From: Drouetiella hepatica Uher 2000/2452
Lineage (GTDB): Bacteria; Cyanobacteriota; Cyanobacteriia; Elainellales; Elainellaceae
Length of the DNA stretch: 47,714 bases
NCBI GenBank assembly: GCA_019359505.1
Contig: JAHHHD010000039.1
Location: 1-47,714, forward strand
Direction: 5' to 3'
In this document: piece after piece, positions 1-7,662 of the stretch
Position numbering within the stretch: position 1 is the stretch's first letter
How the letters are laid out: the number at the start of each line of letters is the position of its first letter
The notes under the pieces: model-generated
Told to the model about the DNA's origin: nothing
The model's database searches: none
The model's input: the letters and a program-made list of their open reading frames with translations, nothing else
Translations under genes and position numbers: made by a program

Positions 1-1
1 A

Positions 2-388
2 GATGAATATGTGGCCCTGTTGCCTCCGCATTTCAAGCTTCAAGGCGATCGGCTGACTTGGGAAGAACTCGTGGCTCAGCCGTTAATCATGCCCCCTGTC
101 GATTATGTGATGATGCAGCAGGTTTATGATCATGCCCGTAGCTTTGGGTACTCGTTGAAAGTGGCTTACGAGGTGGGAACAGATGCCACGATCGTCGGGT
201 TAGTGGCTCAAGGATTGGGCGCTACAATTTTGCCTCGGCTAGCCGCAGAGCCGATTCCACCCGTAGTACAGATCTATTCGTTACCTGTTCCACTCGCACG
301 CGTGATCGGGGTTGCCGTTTTAGCCGATGCTCTGCTGTCTCCAGCGATTTACGCCTTTTTAGAACTTCTCAAGCGTAAAAAGCTTTAA
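2..388 (+). CDS. LysR-type transcriptional regulator, C-terminal part (5' end outside window)
   Basis: The reading frame is open from the left edge (Asp-Glu-Tyr-Val-Ala-Leu-Leu-Pro-Pro) to a TAA at 386-388, so the gene starts outside the window; an internal GTG at 11 is not a convincing start. The visible 129 residues look like the second half of the periplasmic-binding-like effector domain of LysR regulators: the 'YVALLPPHF' strand, 'LTWEELVAQPLIMPP' and the 'GLVAQGLGATILPRLAA' segment are typical of that family. The DNA-binding helix-turn-helix lies outside, so the target cannot be judged. A MITE begins directly after the stop codon. Confidence 0.8.
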   Translation, partial: DEYVALLPPHFKLQGDRLTWEELVAQPLIMPPVDYVMMQQVYDHARSFGYSLKVAYEVGTDATIVGLVAQGLGATILPRLAAEPIPPVVQIYSLPVPLARVIGVAVLADALLSPAIYAFLELLKRKKL

Positions 389-469
389 TAGGACTTACGC
401 AAGCCCTCTAGCTGTAGTGCATTTTTGTTGTGTGTGGTGGGCGCAGCCCACCACACACAACAAAAATGC
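389..469 (+). repeat. MITE with 51-bp perfect palindrome, right terminal repeat missing
   Basis: The element starts with TAGGACTTACGC at 389-400, immediately after the LysR stop codon, followed by an 18-bp spacer and a palindrome at 419-469 (24-bp arms, 3-nt loop). It matches, in reverse complement, the complete element at 26126-26216, including the spacer. The expected right end GCGTAAGTCCTA is absent here: the sequence passes straight into a permease gene fragment. The TA at the outer edge and the GGACTTACGC terminal repeat are what one expects of an IS630/Tc1-mariner-dependent MITE. Confidence 0.75.
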
Positions 470-632
470 GTTCGTCGTAGGAAAGAGTAAACCCTAGCAG
501 CCCAACTCCAATAACGCTGGATGCAAGCAAAGGGAAAACAACCCGCCAAAAGGTTGTGCTGTCGCTAGCTCCCATATCTCTCGCTACCTCCTCATAGACA
601 GAGCCGATTAGCTGAGAAGCATTGAAAAGTAT
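470..632 (-). pseudogene. Fragment of ABC transporter permease (PotC/polyamine-type)
   Basis: Read on the minus strand, this stretch has no start codon but translates without a stop into a peptide containing 'EEVARDMGASDSTTFWRVV', then 'FPLLASSVIGVGLLGFTLSYDE'-like residues. This is the EAA loop (EAARxLGASxxxxFxxVxLPLL) and following membrane helix of binding-protein-dependent ABC permeases, closest in feel to PotC/PotB-type spermidine or thiamine permeases. Nothing before or after continues the gene. Its 3' side is abruptly replaced by the MITE palindrome at 469, so the MITE and this relic share a junction. No function is expected. Confidence 0.6.
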
Positions 633-749
633 TGGATTTTAGGAGCTTCTCCAGCTTAGAATTCGGAGTAGAACAATGCGGCACATTACGACCGTGCCTA
701 GCTCTGAAATCTTTGTATAAAAGAATTTCCTAACGCAAGCACATGGCGC

Positions 750-755
750 TATAAT
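750..755 (+). promoter_or_regulatory. Candidate -10 box for the PatD-like gene
   Basis: A perfect TATAAT lies at 750-755 with no good -35 partner (the 727-732 region is TCCTAA-like). Transcription would begin near 761. This argues against the TTG at 772 as start codon and for the ATG at 820. Confidence 0.35.
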
Positions 756-819
756 ACGCAAGTTTTAGCGGTTGCGGGAGCAAAGATTGTTCAAAATTCG
801 TGACTGTTTACTGAAATTC

Positions 820-1173
820 ATGCTGCCACAGTTCCAGGTTCAATATCGCCATTTCCAGCAAATGCTTTATCTGTTGCAAACGCAGTTAGAGCAAAGCGAT
901 CGCCCTCAGCTCCAGGAATCCCTTGCGGCAGCTCAGACCTATTTTCAGGAGCAGATTTTGTCTGTTGAGCCAGAAACCTTTGAACCTGCCGAGGCTTCCA
1001 GAATTTACTCCTTCCAGGTAGAAATCAACAAGCAGCTCCGTTTACTCAACACCGATCTAATGTTTTTACAGACAGCTAGGCTGTCGGCAACCCAGAGCCA
1101 AAGACGGCAACAAATTGGCGATCGGCTCACCCTGCTGCTGCGGTACTGTGAAGGAATATTGGATGAAAAATAA
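820..1173 (+). CDS. patD: PatD-like protein (heterocyst frequency control family)
   Basis: A 117-residue, soluble, helix-rich protein. The C-terminal half, 'VEINKQLRLLNTDLMFLQTAR' followed by 'RRQQIGDRLTLLLRYCEGIL', resembles the most conserved stretch of cyanobacterial PatD proteins as I recall them. PatD in Anabaena tunes heterocyst frequency and has been reported to interact with FtsZ; homologues also occur in non-heterocystous cyanobacteria, so this does not show that the host makes heterocysts. The frame is open upstream to a TTG at 772, but the -10 box at 750-755 makes the ATG at 820 the better start. It converges on the M23 peptidase gene across a shared hairpin. The family call rests on remembered pattern, not on a search. 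Confidence 0.55.
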   Translation: MLPQFQVQYRHFQQMLYLLQTQLEQSDRPQLQESLAAAQTYFQEQILSVEPETFEPAEASRIYSFQVEINKQLRLLNTDLMFLQTARLSATQSQRRQQIGDRLTLLLRYCEGILDEK

Positions 1174-1206
1174 AAAAGGAGCTTGCAAGATATGCAAACT
1201 CCTTCG
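1174..1206 (-). terminator. Intrinsic terminator of the M23 peptidase gene
   Basis: Inverted arms at 1176-1187 and 1193-1204 (12 bp, one mismatch, 5-nt loop). Read on the minus strand the hairpin is followed by a T-run, so it ends the minus-strand peptidase transcript. The plus-strand patD-like gene ends at 1173 and may use the same stem. Confidence 0.75.
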
Positions 1207-1227
1207 CTGCTGATTCCGAAAGTGAAG

Positions 1228-2523
1228 CTATTGCTCAGATCTGTCGTTAGATAACTCTAGGCGCGGCGCAGGATTTAGGCTAACGCTCTTCGGGGCTTTC
1301 GGCTTTGCCTCCGCCATTTCCAACGCTTTCTTGAGATTTTCCCAGCCGATCGACGCAAACAGCGATTCAGCCTTCTTATCCCCAGGCTTGATGCCCTTAA
1401 TGAACTGAGCCAAAGAATACTCCAACGCCTGACCGGGATCTACCATTGTCCAGCCTTGGGGCGTGAGTTTATGAAACTCAAAGTGCAGGTGAGGCCCTGT
1501 AGAATAGCCCGTGCTGCCCACTCTGCCAATTACTTCACCCTGCTTCACCGTGTCTCCAGGCTTAACAAATACCTCAGACATATGGGCATACAGGGTTTCT
1601 TGAGTATCTTTGTTATGGCGTAGGACGACTGCTAGACCGTAGCCTCCCATCACATCAGCAATTTGCACTTTGCCATCAAACACTGCCATCACTGGAGTGC
1701 CTTGAGGCGCGCCCAGATCGGTGCCAGTGTGAAAGCGGCTTTCACCTGCGATCGGATGAATTCGCCAGCCAAAAGCAGAAGTAATAGCCGCCGGGATTGT
1801 TAGAGGAAACTGCAAACTAATATTGCCGTTGCTGATTTGGGCAGGGGGACGCACGGTCAAGTTATAGAAATCTTGGGCTGAGGGTAGCGCTACAGCCGTG
1901 TTGTAGGTAGAGCTGTAACTGCCGCTGCTGCCGCCGTTAGAGTCAATTCCACCGGACTCAGCCGAGAATGACGGCGCTAGAGGACAAATGCTGCTGGGCA
2001 CACCCTGTCCCGCTTGCAGTACAGCTTCACATCCGGTCGATCGCTCCGACAAAATCACGTCTGGACTGGTCGCCCCTAGCGAATAGGGCGTGGGGTCAAT
2101 ATAGGTACCTGGCGTTGCTTGATCGAAGGCAGCTTTAGCATCATCAGCCAAGTTGGGAGACACTAAATCGGGAGAGGAGAAGCTTTCTGGGGCTGGAGAA
2201 GCATCGATCGCTCCACTCGCATCAGCAGGGGCAACTGTTGATTCCGAGAACGCCTCAGGCGTTGTGAAATCAGGCGTCGTGAAATCAGGCATTGTGGAGG
2301 GCGATGCTAAATCAGCCGGGCTGTCCAACAACAAGTCTTGGGCACTCGGAACGACTGCACCCTCTGACAATGACGACGGCGTTTGGGCGTAGACCACACC
2401 CGAACTGAGCAGACTGAGACCACCTAACCCTAGGCTAAGTAGAAGAGGACGCTGGCTAGAAAAGCCTTGAAACGTCCGATTTGAGTCACGTTTAGTCATC
2501 GCTATGTCCTTAGCAGGCTGCAT
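1228..2523 (-). CDS. M23-family peptidoglycan endopeptidase (LytM/NlpD-like), exported
   Basis: A 431-residue protein. A signal peptide or anchor occupies about residues 25-46 (hydrophobic core then Val-Tyr-Ala), followed by a long Ser/Pro/Asp-rich linker to about residue 235. The M23 domain follows at about 245-370: the zinc ligands His265 and Asp269 are in 'HTGTDLG', His314 is in 'YAHMS', and the catalytic/ligand His345 and His347 are in 'GPHLHFEF'. All key residues are present, so an active zinc endopeptidase cutting peptide crosslinks in the cell wall is likely, although such proteins can also act as amidase activators. A start at Met9 (2499) is an alternative. Two Cys residues (165, 180) in the linker could form a disulfide. 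Confidence 0.9.
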   Translation of the reverse strand: MQPAKDIAMTKRDSNRTFQGFSSQRPLLLSLGLGGLSLLSSGVVYAQTPSSLSEGAVVPSAQDLLLDSPADLASPSTMPDFTTPDFTTPEAFSESTVAPADASGAIDASPAPESFSSPDLVSPNLADDAKAAFDQATPGTYIDPTPYSLGATSPDVILSERSTGCEAVLQAGQGVPSSICPLAPSFSAESGGIDSNGGSSGSYSSTYNTAVALPSAQDFYNLTVRPPAQISNGNISLQFPLTIPAAITSAFGWRIHPIAGESRFHTGTDLGAPQGTPVMAVFDGKVQIADVMGGYGLAVVLRHNKDTQETLYAHMSEVFVKPGDTVKQGEVIGRVGSTGYSTGPHLHFEFHKLTPQGWTMVDPGQALEYSLAQFIKGIKPGDKKAESLFASIGWENLKKALEMAEAKPKAPKSVSLNPAPRLELSNDRSEQ

Positions 2524-2885
2524 TCAAGCTGAGATTGATCGGGGCAAAGGTCTAGAGAACAACCCAAGACATCATAATCTGGATTTTGACTAGATTGAGC
2601 TAAAATCCTTTCCCTAGTCGGGGGGATCCTTTGAAATGATTTGAATAAGTAGTCGTCAGTTGCCACTCAAAAGTTCCAGAAAATCTAAATTTTTTATTAA
2701 AATCTCAGGACTATTCCGGAAATTGTCATCAAAGCCTGGAAAAATGTTGGTTTGCTCTTGCATTCCGCTAGTAGATCTGTCTCTACTCCTGCTCCACCAT
2801 AGCTTAAACAAATGGAACCGGGTTCTAACTTCATTTTTTAGCTTCTCTGGCATTGCTTACAGTAATCTTCAATTGCCTAAGCCAG
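2524..2885. other. Intergenic region without recognisable gene
   Basis: Between the divergent M23 gene and pgeF. Short open frames on both strands (65-89 codons) overlap each other, lack ribosome sites and resemble nothing; they are probably chance. AT-rich stretches near 2540-2640 could hold the peptidase promoter, but I see no clear boxes. Confidence 0.5.
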
Positions 2886-2927
2886 AGATTTTTTGTTGTG
2901 TGCCGCGCGGCATACAACAAAAAATCT
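2886..2927. repeat. Long hairpin of the ATTTTTTGTTG family
   Basis: A near-perfect inverted repeat (about 20-bp arms, one mismatch, no real loop) whose outer arms read ATTTTTTGTTG / CAACAAAAAAT. It lies 35 bp before the pgeF start. The same outer arms with different inner sequence occur at 419-469, 26136-26186 and 44457-44501. It could work as a bidirectional terminator or be a mobile palindrome. Confidence 0.7.
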
Positions 2928-2962
2928 AAACAGACTCAAGCGCAAAGCGCTGTAATAGGGGG

Positions 2963-3802
2963 ATGATTGTGCATACCTGGAACTGGCAGACTGAAGCTCT
3001 GCAATCTGAACAAGAGATTTCTTATTTGACTTGCAGCTTACTTCAAGAGTGGCGGCATGGCTTTTTTACAGGGCTAGCCCGATCGCCCCTGCAGCCTGCG
3101 CCCTCTGATCTTGTGCCCTCTAATCTTGTAGAAATCTTGCAGCCCGCAGCCCCGGTCTATCGAATTAAGCAGGTTCACGGCAACCGGGTTTTGAGTGCGG
3201 CTGAAGTGGGCGAAGACAAAACTGACTTTCAGGAAGCCGATGGGTTAGTGAGCGATCGCCCCCACCAGTCCCTTTGGGTTTGTTCGGCAGACTGTACGCC
3301 CGTCCTGATTGCCGATAGTGAAACAGGGCAAGTGGCGGCGGTTCATGCAGGCTGGCGGGGCACCTCGCTGAAAATCGTGCCGATGGCGATCGCCCGTCTT
3401 CAGGCGCAGGGCAGTCAGCTTAAGCATCTGCGGATTGGCTTAGGGCCTGCGATCGCCGGAGAGGTCTATCAGGTGTCTACGACTGTGGCGGCGCAGGTGG
3501 GCGCTACGATCTTGACGACACCGATCGCGCCTGACGCAGCGCCCGACGCAGTTTTGGACATTCTGAAGCAGTTGCCTAGCCCTCCGATTCTGGACGATCC
3601 TCAGCCGGGACGCGCCAAGCTAGACGTGCGGCGGGTGAATGAACTTCAGCTTCAGCAGTTAGGCATTAGCGCTGAACAGATCGCGATCGCCCCCTACTGC
3701 ACGTTTCAAAACCCAGATTTGTTTTTCTCCTATCGGCGGACTCAGCAGAAGCAGGTGCAGTGGTCGGCGATCGTCAGTCGTGCTGCCCAGAACTCAGTGT
3801 GA
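2963..3802 (+). CDS. pgeF: Peptidoglycan editing factor / purine nucleoside phosphorylase-like (YlmD, multicopper laccase-like family)
   Basis: A 279-residue cytosolic protein of the YfiH/PgeF family (PF02578). The three metal ligands are visible: His72 in 'KQVHGNRV', Cys111 in 'SADCTPVLI' and His128 in 'VHAGWRGT'; the C-terminal 'CTFQNPDLFFSYRR' is also family-typical. Characterised members either prevent misincorporation of L-Ser into peptidoglycan precursors or act as zinc-dependent nucleoside phosphorylase/deaminase; which applies here cannot be read from sequence. Full family length. The frame of the next small gene opens inside the last codons, so the two are probably co-translated. Confidence 0.9.
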   Translation: MIVHTWNWQTEALQSEQEISYLTCSLLQEWRHGFFTGLARSPLQPAPSDLVPSNLVEILQPAAPVYRIKQVHGNRVLSAAEVGEDKTDFQEADGLVSDRPHQSLWVCSADCTPVLIADSETGQVAAVHAGWRGTSLKIVPMAIARLQAQGSQLKHLRIGLGPAIAGEVYQVSTTVAAQVGATILTTPIAPDAAPDAVLDILKQLPSPPILDDPQPGRAKLDVRRVNELQLQQLGISAEQIAIAPYCTFQNPDLFFSYRRTQQKQVQWSAIVSRAAQNSV

Positions 3803-3815
3803 GCAAGACACCAGC

Positions 3816-4055
3816 GTGAATAAGACACATCGCTACATCCGCCAGGTGAGCGGCGAACATTACGCGATTGAGGCAGTGGAGGGCGATCGCTTTTCTATGA
3901 CTGCCTATGGAGAAGGCATTAAGCCAGGTGATTACCTTTTGTTGACCGAAAATTCTCAAATCGTTCGCTACCAAATCGAGCAGATTGACTACTATGCTGA
4001 CCCGCCTGATTTATGGGTGGGCTTGCTGATTAAGTGTTTTGAGGTTCAGCGCTGA
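3816..4055 (+). CDS. Small conserved-looking hypothetical protein, coupled to pgeF
   Basis: About 79 residues from a GTG at 3816, beginning Val-Asn-Lys-Thr-His-Arg-Tyr-Ile. The frame is open upstream to a GTG at 3780 inside pgeF. It begins 13 bp after the pgeF stop, or overlaps it by 23 bp if the upstream GTG is used. The sequence looks like a small beta-rich protein ('GEHYAIEAVEGDRFSM', 'IKPGDYLLLTENSQIVRYQI', 'WVGLLIKCFEV'), with no membrane segment or known motif. I do not recognise it. Its last codons, TTTGAGGTTCAGCGCTGA, are the seed of the 21-bp tandem array that follows. Confidence 0.6.
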   Translation: MNKTHRYIRQVSGEHYAIEAVEGDRFSMTAYGEGIKPGDYLLLTENSQIVRYQIEQIDYYADPPDLWVGLLIKCFEVQR

Positions 4056-4325
4056 GGTTCTGAGATTCAGCGGTGAGGTTCTGAGATTCAGCGGTGAGGT
4101 TCTGAGATTCAGCGGTGAGGCTTTGAGGTTCAGCGGTGAGGTTCTGAGATTCAGCGGTGAGGTTCTGAGATTCAGCGGTGATGTTTTGAGGTTCGGCGGT
4201 GAGGTTCTGAGGTTCGGCGGTGAGGCTTTGAGAGTCAGCGGCGAGGTTCTGAGATTCAGCGGTGAGGCTTTGAGATTCAGCGGTGAGGTTCTGAGATTAA
4301 GCAGTGAGGCTTTGAGATTAAGAGG
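4038..4325 (+). repeat. 21-bp tandem repeat array, about 13.5 copies, keeping an open frame
   Basis: Units near GAGGTTCTGAGATTCAGCGGT repeat head to tail, with variants (CTTTGAG, GGTTCGG, ATTAAG). Because 21 bp is seven codons, one frame stays open and would encode (LRFSGEV)n from a TTG at 4039. No ribosome site precedes it, and I take it as a DNA repeat rather than a gene. The first unit overlaps the stop codon of the preceding gene. Copies at the right end (4290-4320) are the most diverged. Confidence 0.9.
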
Positions 4326-4329
4326 ATAT

Positions 4330-4462
4330 CTGAAAAGTGCAAATCGCTATCCGAGCCGCCCCCCAACCCCCCAATTCTGGGGGACTTTGAACGTAAACTT
4401 ACTCAAAAGTTCCCCAGAATTGGGGATTGGGGAGTGAATGCAGAACATTTGATACTTTTCAG
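4330..4462 (+). repeat. MITE-like element with CTGAAAAGT terminal repeats
   Basis: Ends CTGAAAAGTGCAAAT (4330-4344) and ATTTGATACTTTTCAG (4447-4462) are inverted repeats. Inside lies a GC-rich palindrome: CCCCCCAACCCCCCAATTCT, GGGGGACTTTGAA, then the complement CCCCAGAATTGGGG. The same core occurs in the differently ended element at 8294-8453. It sits directly after the 21-bp array and before the small NACHT-partner gene. Confidence 0.65.
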
Positions 4463-4545
4463 GCAGCCTATTGGGTGTATCCGTCGCTCATTGGCATATT
4501 CTGCCCGATTCTATAGAATGGGGGCAAATTCTGGAGTCAGCCCCC

Positions 4546-4995
4546 ATGTTTTGGAAGAAGCCACAGCCTGACCAGCCTGGACAATCGCAATCGATTAGCG
4601 GCACTCAGATCAATAATGCTCAGGTGCAGCAAACCCAGGCAGGACGAGATGCCACGGTCAATCAATCGGGCAATGTGGGGCAGCAGCAAAGCGGTATCAC
4701 TGGAGCTGATGTGGTAAAGCTGCTGGAAGAATTGGAGGCGGCAGTTAAAGGCGCGGGATTGACGAGCCAACAGCAGGAAGAGGCTCTAGATTATCTCAAA
4801 CCTGCTAAGCGGGAAGCCGCCAAGGAAAATGCAGACAAGGATCTGGTGGCGCAAAACCTGAAAAAAGTGGGGGAAGCCCTGGAAACGGTGGACAAAGCCT
4901 CTGATGCGGGGAAAAACCTCTGGCAAAAAGGGCAAGAGGTGTTTGGGGCGATCGCCCCTTGGCTAGGCATCGCCTCAAAGGTTTTGGGTTTCTAA
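4546..4995 (+). CDS. Small protein paired with the NACHT NTPase; QxGRD motif and hydrophobic C-terminus
   Basis: 149 residues from the ATG at 4546 (the frame is open to a TTG at 4471, which lacks support). Residues about 15-50 are polar with repeated Gln ('NNAQVQQTQAGRDATV'). The middle is charged and helical, with two predicted helices. The last 26 residues (from Asn-Leu-Trp-Gln to Val-Leu-Gly-Phe) form an amphipathic to hydrophobic helix with an Ala-Pro-Trp-Leu-Gly-Ile core that could insert in a membrane. The Gln/GRD motif is repeated at the N-terminus of the NACHT protein that starts 48 bp downstream. I recognise no named family; similar small helical proteins often accompany STAND NTPases in cyanobacteria. 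A role as partner or effector is inference. Confidence 0.65.
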   Translation: MFWKKPQPDQPGQSQSISGTQINNAQVQQTQAGRDATVNQSGNVGQQQSGITGADVVKLLEELEAAVKGAGLTSQQQEEALDYLKPAKREAAKENADKDLVAQNLKKVGEALETVDKASDAGKNLWQKGQEVFGAIAPWLGIASKVLGF

Positions 4996-5043
4996 CGGCT
5001 TGTCTGGATTGCATTCGCTTTATCACCTGTCAGCCTTCTCCTC

Positions 5044-7608
5044 ATGCCCCCCTCTGATCCCGCGCAACGCCAGCAGATTGACCAGACCCAAGTTACAGAT
5101 AGCAGCATCCAGCAGACGCAGGGCGGGCGAGACACCTTCAGTTTCCAAAACTCACATCACAACCAGACCACTATCCAGAATGTGATGGTGCAATGGTTTG
5201 CCCCTAAGCCACAGCCGCAGGTGGATTGGGGATGGGCAAAACGCATCTTAGAAGACCAGCGAACAGAAATCTATAGGCGCTTGAAGTATACGCTGATGCA
5301 GCAACAGCAGCTTTATGTTGAACTGCAAGAACAGCCGCAGCAGGTGGGGCTGCCCTCCTGGGAAACTCCAGAACCCGAATTCTTAGAGACAGAATCCGCA
5401 GAGCTGGAGGCAACTCAAGAGCTATTGATTGCAGGCAAGGCTCCCGAACAATTGCCGCCCGACAAGCTGCTGATTGAAGTCTTTGGGCGACAAGACATTA
5501 AGGGCAAACTGTTAATTCTGGGTGCGCCAGGAGCAGGCAAAACCACACAGTTGCTCAACCTTGCCGAGCAGCTTGTCTTTGGCGCACTGCAAACCCCGGA
5601 AACTACGATTCCGATTATCTTTGAGATTTCGACCTGGAAAGACGATCGCCAGAGTATCCAGGACTGGCTGGTAGAGCAGCTCTACGATAACTATGGGGGC
5701 GATCGCAAGCTCAAACGCTATGAAACCTGGCTCGATCAGCGGGTGTTATTGCCCTTGATGGATGGACTCGATGAGCTAGGGCTAGAGCGGCAGATCAAAT
5801 GCGCCCAAAAGCTGAACGAGTTTGCCCAGCATTATCCGCAGGTGGTGGTTTGTTGCCGGACGAAAGAATATGAAACCGCCTATGAAACTGCCGTTGTCCG
5901 GCTGGACACCCTGCGAGGTGCGGTGTGTTTGCAGCCGCTCTCTGACTCGCAGATTCAAGACTATCTGACCCGAATTAATCGATCGCCCCTCTGGAAAGCC
6001 CTTCAGGAGTCGCCAGAAATGCAGCGCTTGCTGGAGCCACAGCCTGATGAAGCGGTGGGACTGCTGCGCGTGCCCCTGTTTCTCTCAATTGCTGCCAGGG
6101 TTTATGATCCGCGTCAGCCGTTTGAGAGCAAAGCTGACCTGTTGGAAAAATACATCGATCGCCAACTCTCGATCGATACTCGTCGGGGCGATCGTCGTAA
6201 AGGGCTAAAGAAGCGATCGTGGGCTTATAAAACGCCGGAGCAGGAACCGGATCGAAGAGACACGCGCCATTGGTTAGGCTGGCTAGCACGGAAGCTAGAG
6301 GAAAATTATCAGGTCGATCTGTTGATTGAGGAAATGCAGCCGAGCTGGTTGGATACTTTTGCACAAAAGCGACAGTATCGACTGGTTGTTGGGCTGGTTG
6401 TTAAGCTGCTTGGTGGGCTGCTTTATGGGCTGGTTCTTGGGCTGCTTGGTGGGCTGGTTCTTGGGCTGCTTGGGCTGGTTTATGGGCTGCTTTATGGGCT
6501 GGTTCTTGGGCTGGTTGTTGAGCTGCTTGTTGGGCTGCTTGTTGGGCTGGTTTATGGGCTGCTTGTTGGGCTGCTTGTTGGGCTGGATGACATTGATCCT
6601 GTAGAAGCATTTGAAATTTCAATATCGCATAAAGTGCGACGAGAAATTTTGCGTAGCCTAAAACAACAACTGATGACTGGTGAGTTGATTGGTGGGTTGA
6701 TTGGTGGGCTGATTTTTGGGTTGATTGGTGGGCTGATTTATGGGCTGATTGGGTTGATTGGCGGGTTGATTGGTGGGTTGATTGGCGGGTTGATTGGTGG
6801 GTTGATTTATAGGCTGATTTATGGACTGACCTATGGGCTGATTTATGGACTGACCTATGGGCTGATTTATGGGCTGACCTATGGGCTGACCTATGGGCTA
6901 GATGACATTGATCCTGTAGAAGCATTTGAAATTTCAATGTCGCATAAAGTGCGACGAGAAATTTTGCGTAGCCTAAAACAACTGATGATTTATGTGCTGA
7001 TTGGCGGGTTGATTGGTGGGTTGATTGGTGGGTTGATTTATGTGCTGATTGGTGGGCTGATTGGTGGGTTGATTGGTGGGCTGATTTTTGGGCTGATTGA
7101 GGAGCTGATTGGTGGGCTGATTGAGGGGTTAAAAAAAGAACTGAAACTACGATCAAAGCCAAACCAGGGGATCTGGAACTCGCTTCAAAGCATGATGTTT
7201 ACTACTATATTCATTTGTGCTGCGTTGGTTTTCTTTGTCGCTTGCCTCTTTATTGGTGGTGCGATCGCTCAAGCTGAATCAATGCAGAAATTGATAGTGA
7301 CCATAGTCGAATCCTTTCAAAATTTACTCATGTGGATAGGGTTCATGTGGATAGGGTTCGTGGCGCTACGACTCGCCTTCGTATATGGGGGTGGGCTGGC
7401 TTTTGTTCAGCACTTCTGCCTACGCTTCGTTTTGGCGCGCAGCGGAGTCATTCCCTGGAATCTGGTGGCTTTCCTCAACTACGGGGTCGAGCGGCGGTTG
7501 CTGCAACGCATTGGCGGGCGATATCGGTTTATTCACCGGGAGCTGTTGACCCATTTTGCTCAATCCTCAGCGCCCTCTCAATCCTCCAATTCTGGGCTTA
7601 GGCGTTGA
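5044..7608 (+). CDS. NACHT-domain STAND NTPase with glycine-rich multipass membrane region
   Basis: An 854-residue protein. The N-terminus has '[14 protein letters not shown]', matching the upstream small protein, then a coiled linker. The NACHT NTPase follows: Walker [10 protein letters not shown] at 160-168, Walker B '[11 protein letters not shown]' at 235-245 with the doubled acidic residues, and sensor '[11 protein letters not shown]' at 267-277. From about residue 440 comes an extraordinary membrane region of GLxxGLxxG repeats ([20 protein letters not shown]), broken by two copies of '[14 protein letters not shown]'. It ends with the family-typical '[19 protein letters not shown]', '[18 protein letters not shown]'. 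This architecture is a known cyanobacterial NACHT type of unproven role; NACHT/STAND proteins often act in phage defence or signalling. No ribosome site is obvious before the ATG. Confidence 0.88.
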   Translation: MPPSDPAQRQQIDQTQVTDSSIQQTQGGRDTFSFQNSHHNQTTIQNVMVQWFAPKPQPQVDWGWAKRILEDQRTEIYRRLKYTLMQQQQLYVELQEQPQQVGLPSWETPEPEFLETESAELEATQELLIAGKAPEQLPPDKLLIEVFGRQDIKGKLLILGAPGAGKTTQLLNLAEQLVFGALQTPETTIPIIFEISTWKDDRQSIQDWLVEQLYDNYGGDRKLKRYETWLDQRVLLPLMDGLDELGLERQIKCAQKLNEFAQHYPQVVVCCRTKEYETAYETAVVRLDTLRGAVCLQPLSDSQIQDYLTRINRSPLWKALQESPEMQRLLEPQPDEAVGLLRVPLFLSIAARVYDPRQPFESKADLLEKYIDRQLSIDTRRGDRRKGLKKRSWAYKTPEQEPDRRDTRHWLGWLARKLEENYQVDLLIEEMQPSWLDTFAQKRQYRLVVGLVVKLLGGLLYGLVLGLLGGLVLGLLGLVYGLLYGLVLGLVVELLVGLLVGLVYGLLVGLLVGLDDIDPVEAFEISISHKVRREILRSLKQQLMTGELIGGLIGGLIFGLIGGLIYGLIGLIGGLIGGLIGGLIGGLIYRLIYGLTYGLIYGLTYGLIYGLTYGLTYGLDDIDPVEAFEISMSHKVRREILRSLKQLMIYVLIGGLIGGLIGGLIYVLIGGLIGGLIGGLIFGLIEELIGGLIEGLKKELKLRSKPNQGIWNSLQSMMFTTIFICAALVFFVACLFIGGAIAQAESMQKLIVTIVESFQNLLMWIGFMWIGFVALRLAFVYGGGLAFVQHFCLRFVLARSGVIPWNLVAFLNYGVERRLLQRIGGRYRFIHRELLTHFAQSSAPSQSSNSGLRR
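6368..7128 (+). repeat. Tandem 12-bp/24-bp coding repeats with an internal ~84-bp duplication
   Basis: Inside the NACHT gene the DNA repeats GGGTTGATTGGT-type 12-mers and CTGATTTATGGGCTGACCTATGGG-type units for over 700 bp. The segment from 6586 (GATGACATTGATCCTGTAGA...) is repeated from 6901 with one substitution and one 3-bp indel over roughly 85 bp, showing a recent internal duplication of repeat block plus linker. Repeat number is therefore likely to vary between strains. Confidence 0.85.
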
Positions 7609-7621
7609 TGTTCTGCCCCCC

Positions 7622-7653
7622 AGACCTCGGAGGTTTGAAAACCTCCGAGGTCT
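7622..7653. terminator. Bidirectional terminator hairpin
   Basis: A perfect inverted repeat with 15-bp arms (AGACCTCGGAGGTTT / AAACCTCCGAGGTCT) and a 2-nt loop, between the convergent NACHT gene (ends 7608) and the minus-strand gene ending at 7663. There is no T-run, so termination is inferred from position. Confidence 0.6.
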
Positions 7654-7662
7654 AATCGCCCC

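Noticed and set aside
2656-2929. Overlapping short frames on both strands before pgeF
   Set aside because: No family resemblance, no ribosome sites, and one runs through the hairpin at 2886-2927.
4038-4325. CRISPR array
   Set aside because: Units are directly adjacent 21-bp repeats with no spacers and no cas genes nearby.
4039-4437. 132-codon frame encoding LRFSGEV repeats
   Set aside because: It follows directly from a 21-bp tandem repeat and runs into a MITE; TTG start without ribosome site. Treated as a repeat.
6401-7162. 253-codon minus-strand open frame rich in His-Gln-Ser-Ala repeats
   Set aside because: It is the antisense of the GLxxGL repeat region of the NACHT gene; the repeat period keeps several frames open. 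No start context.
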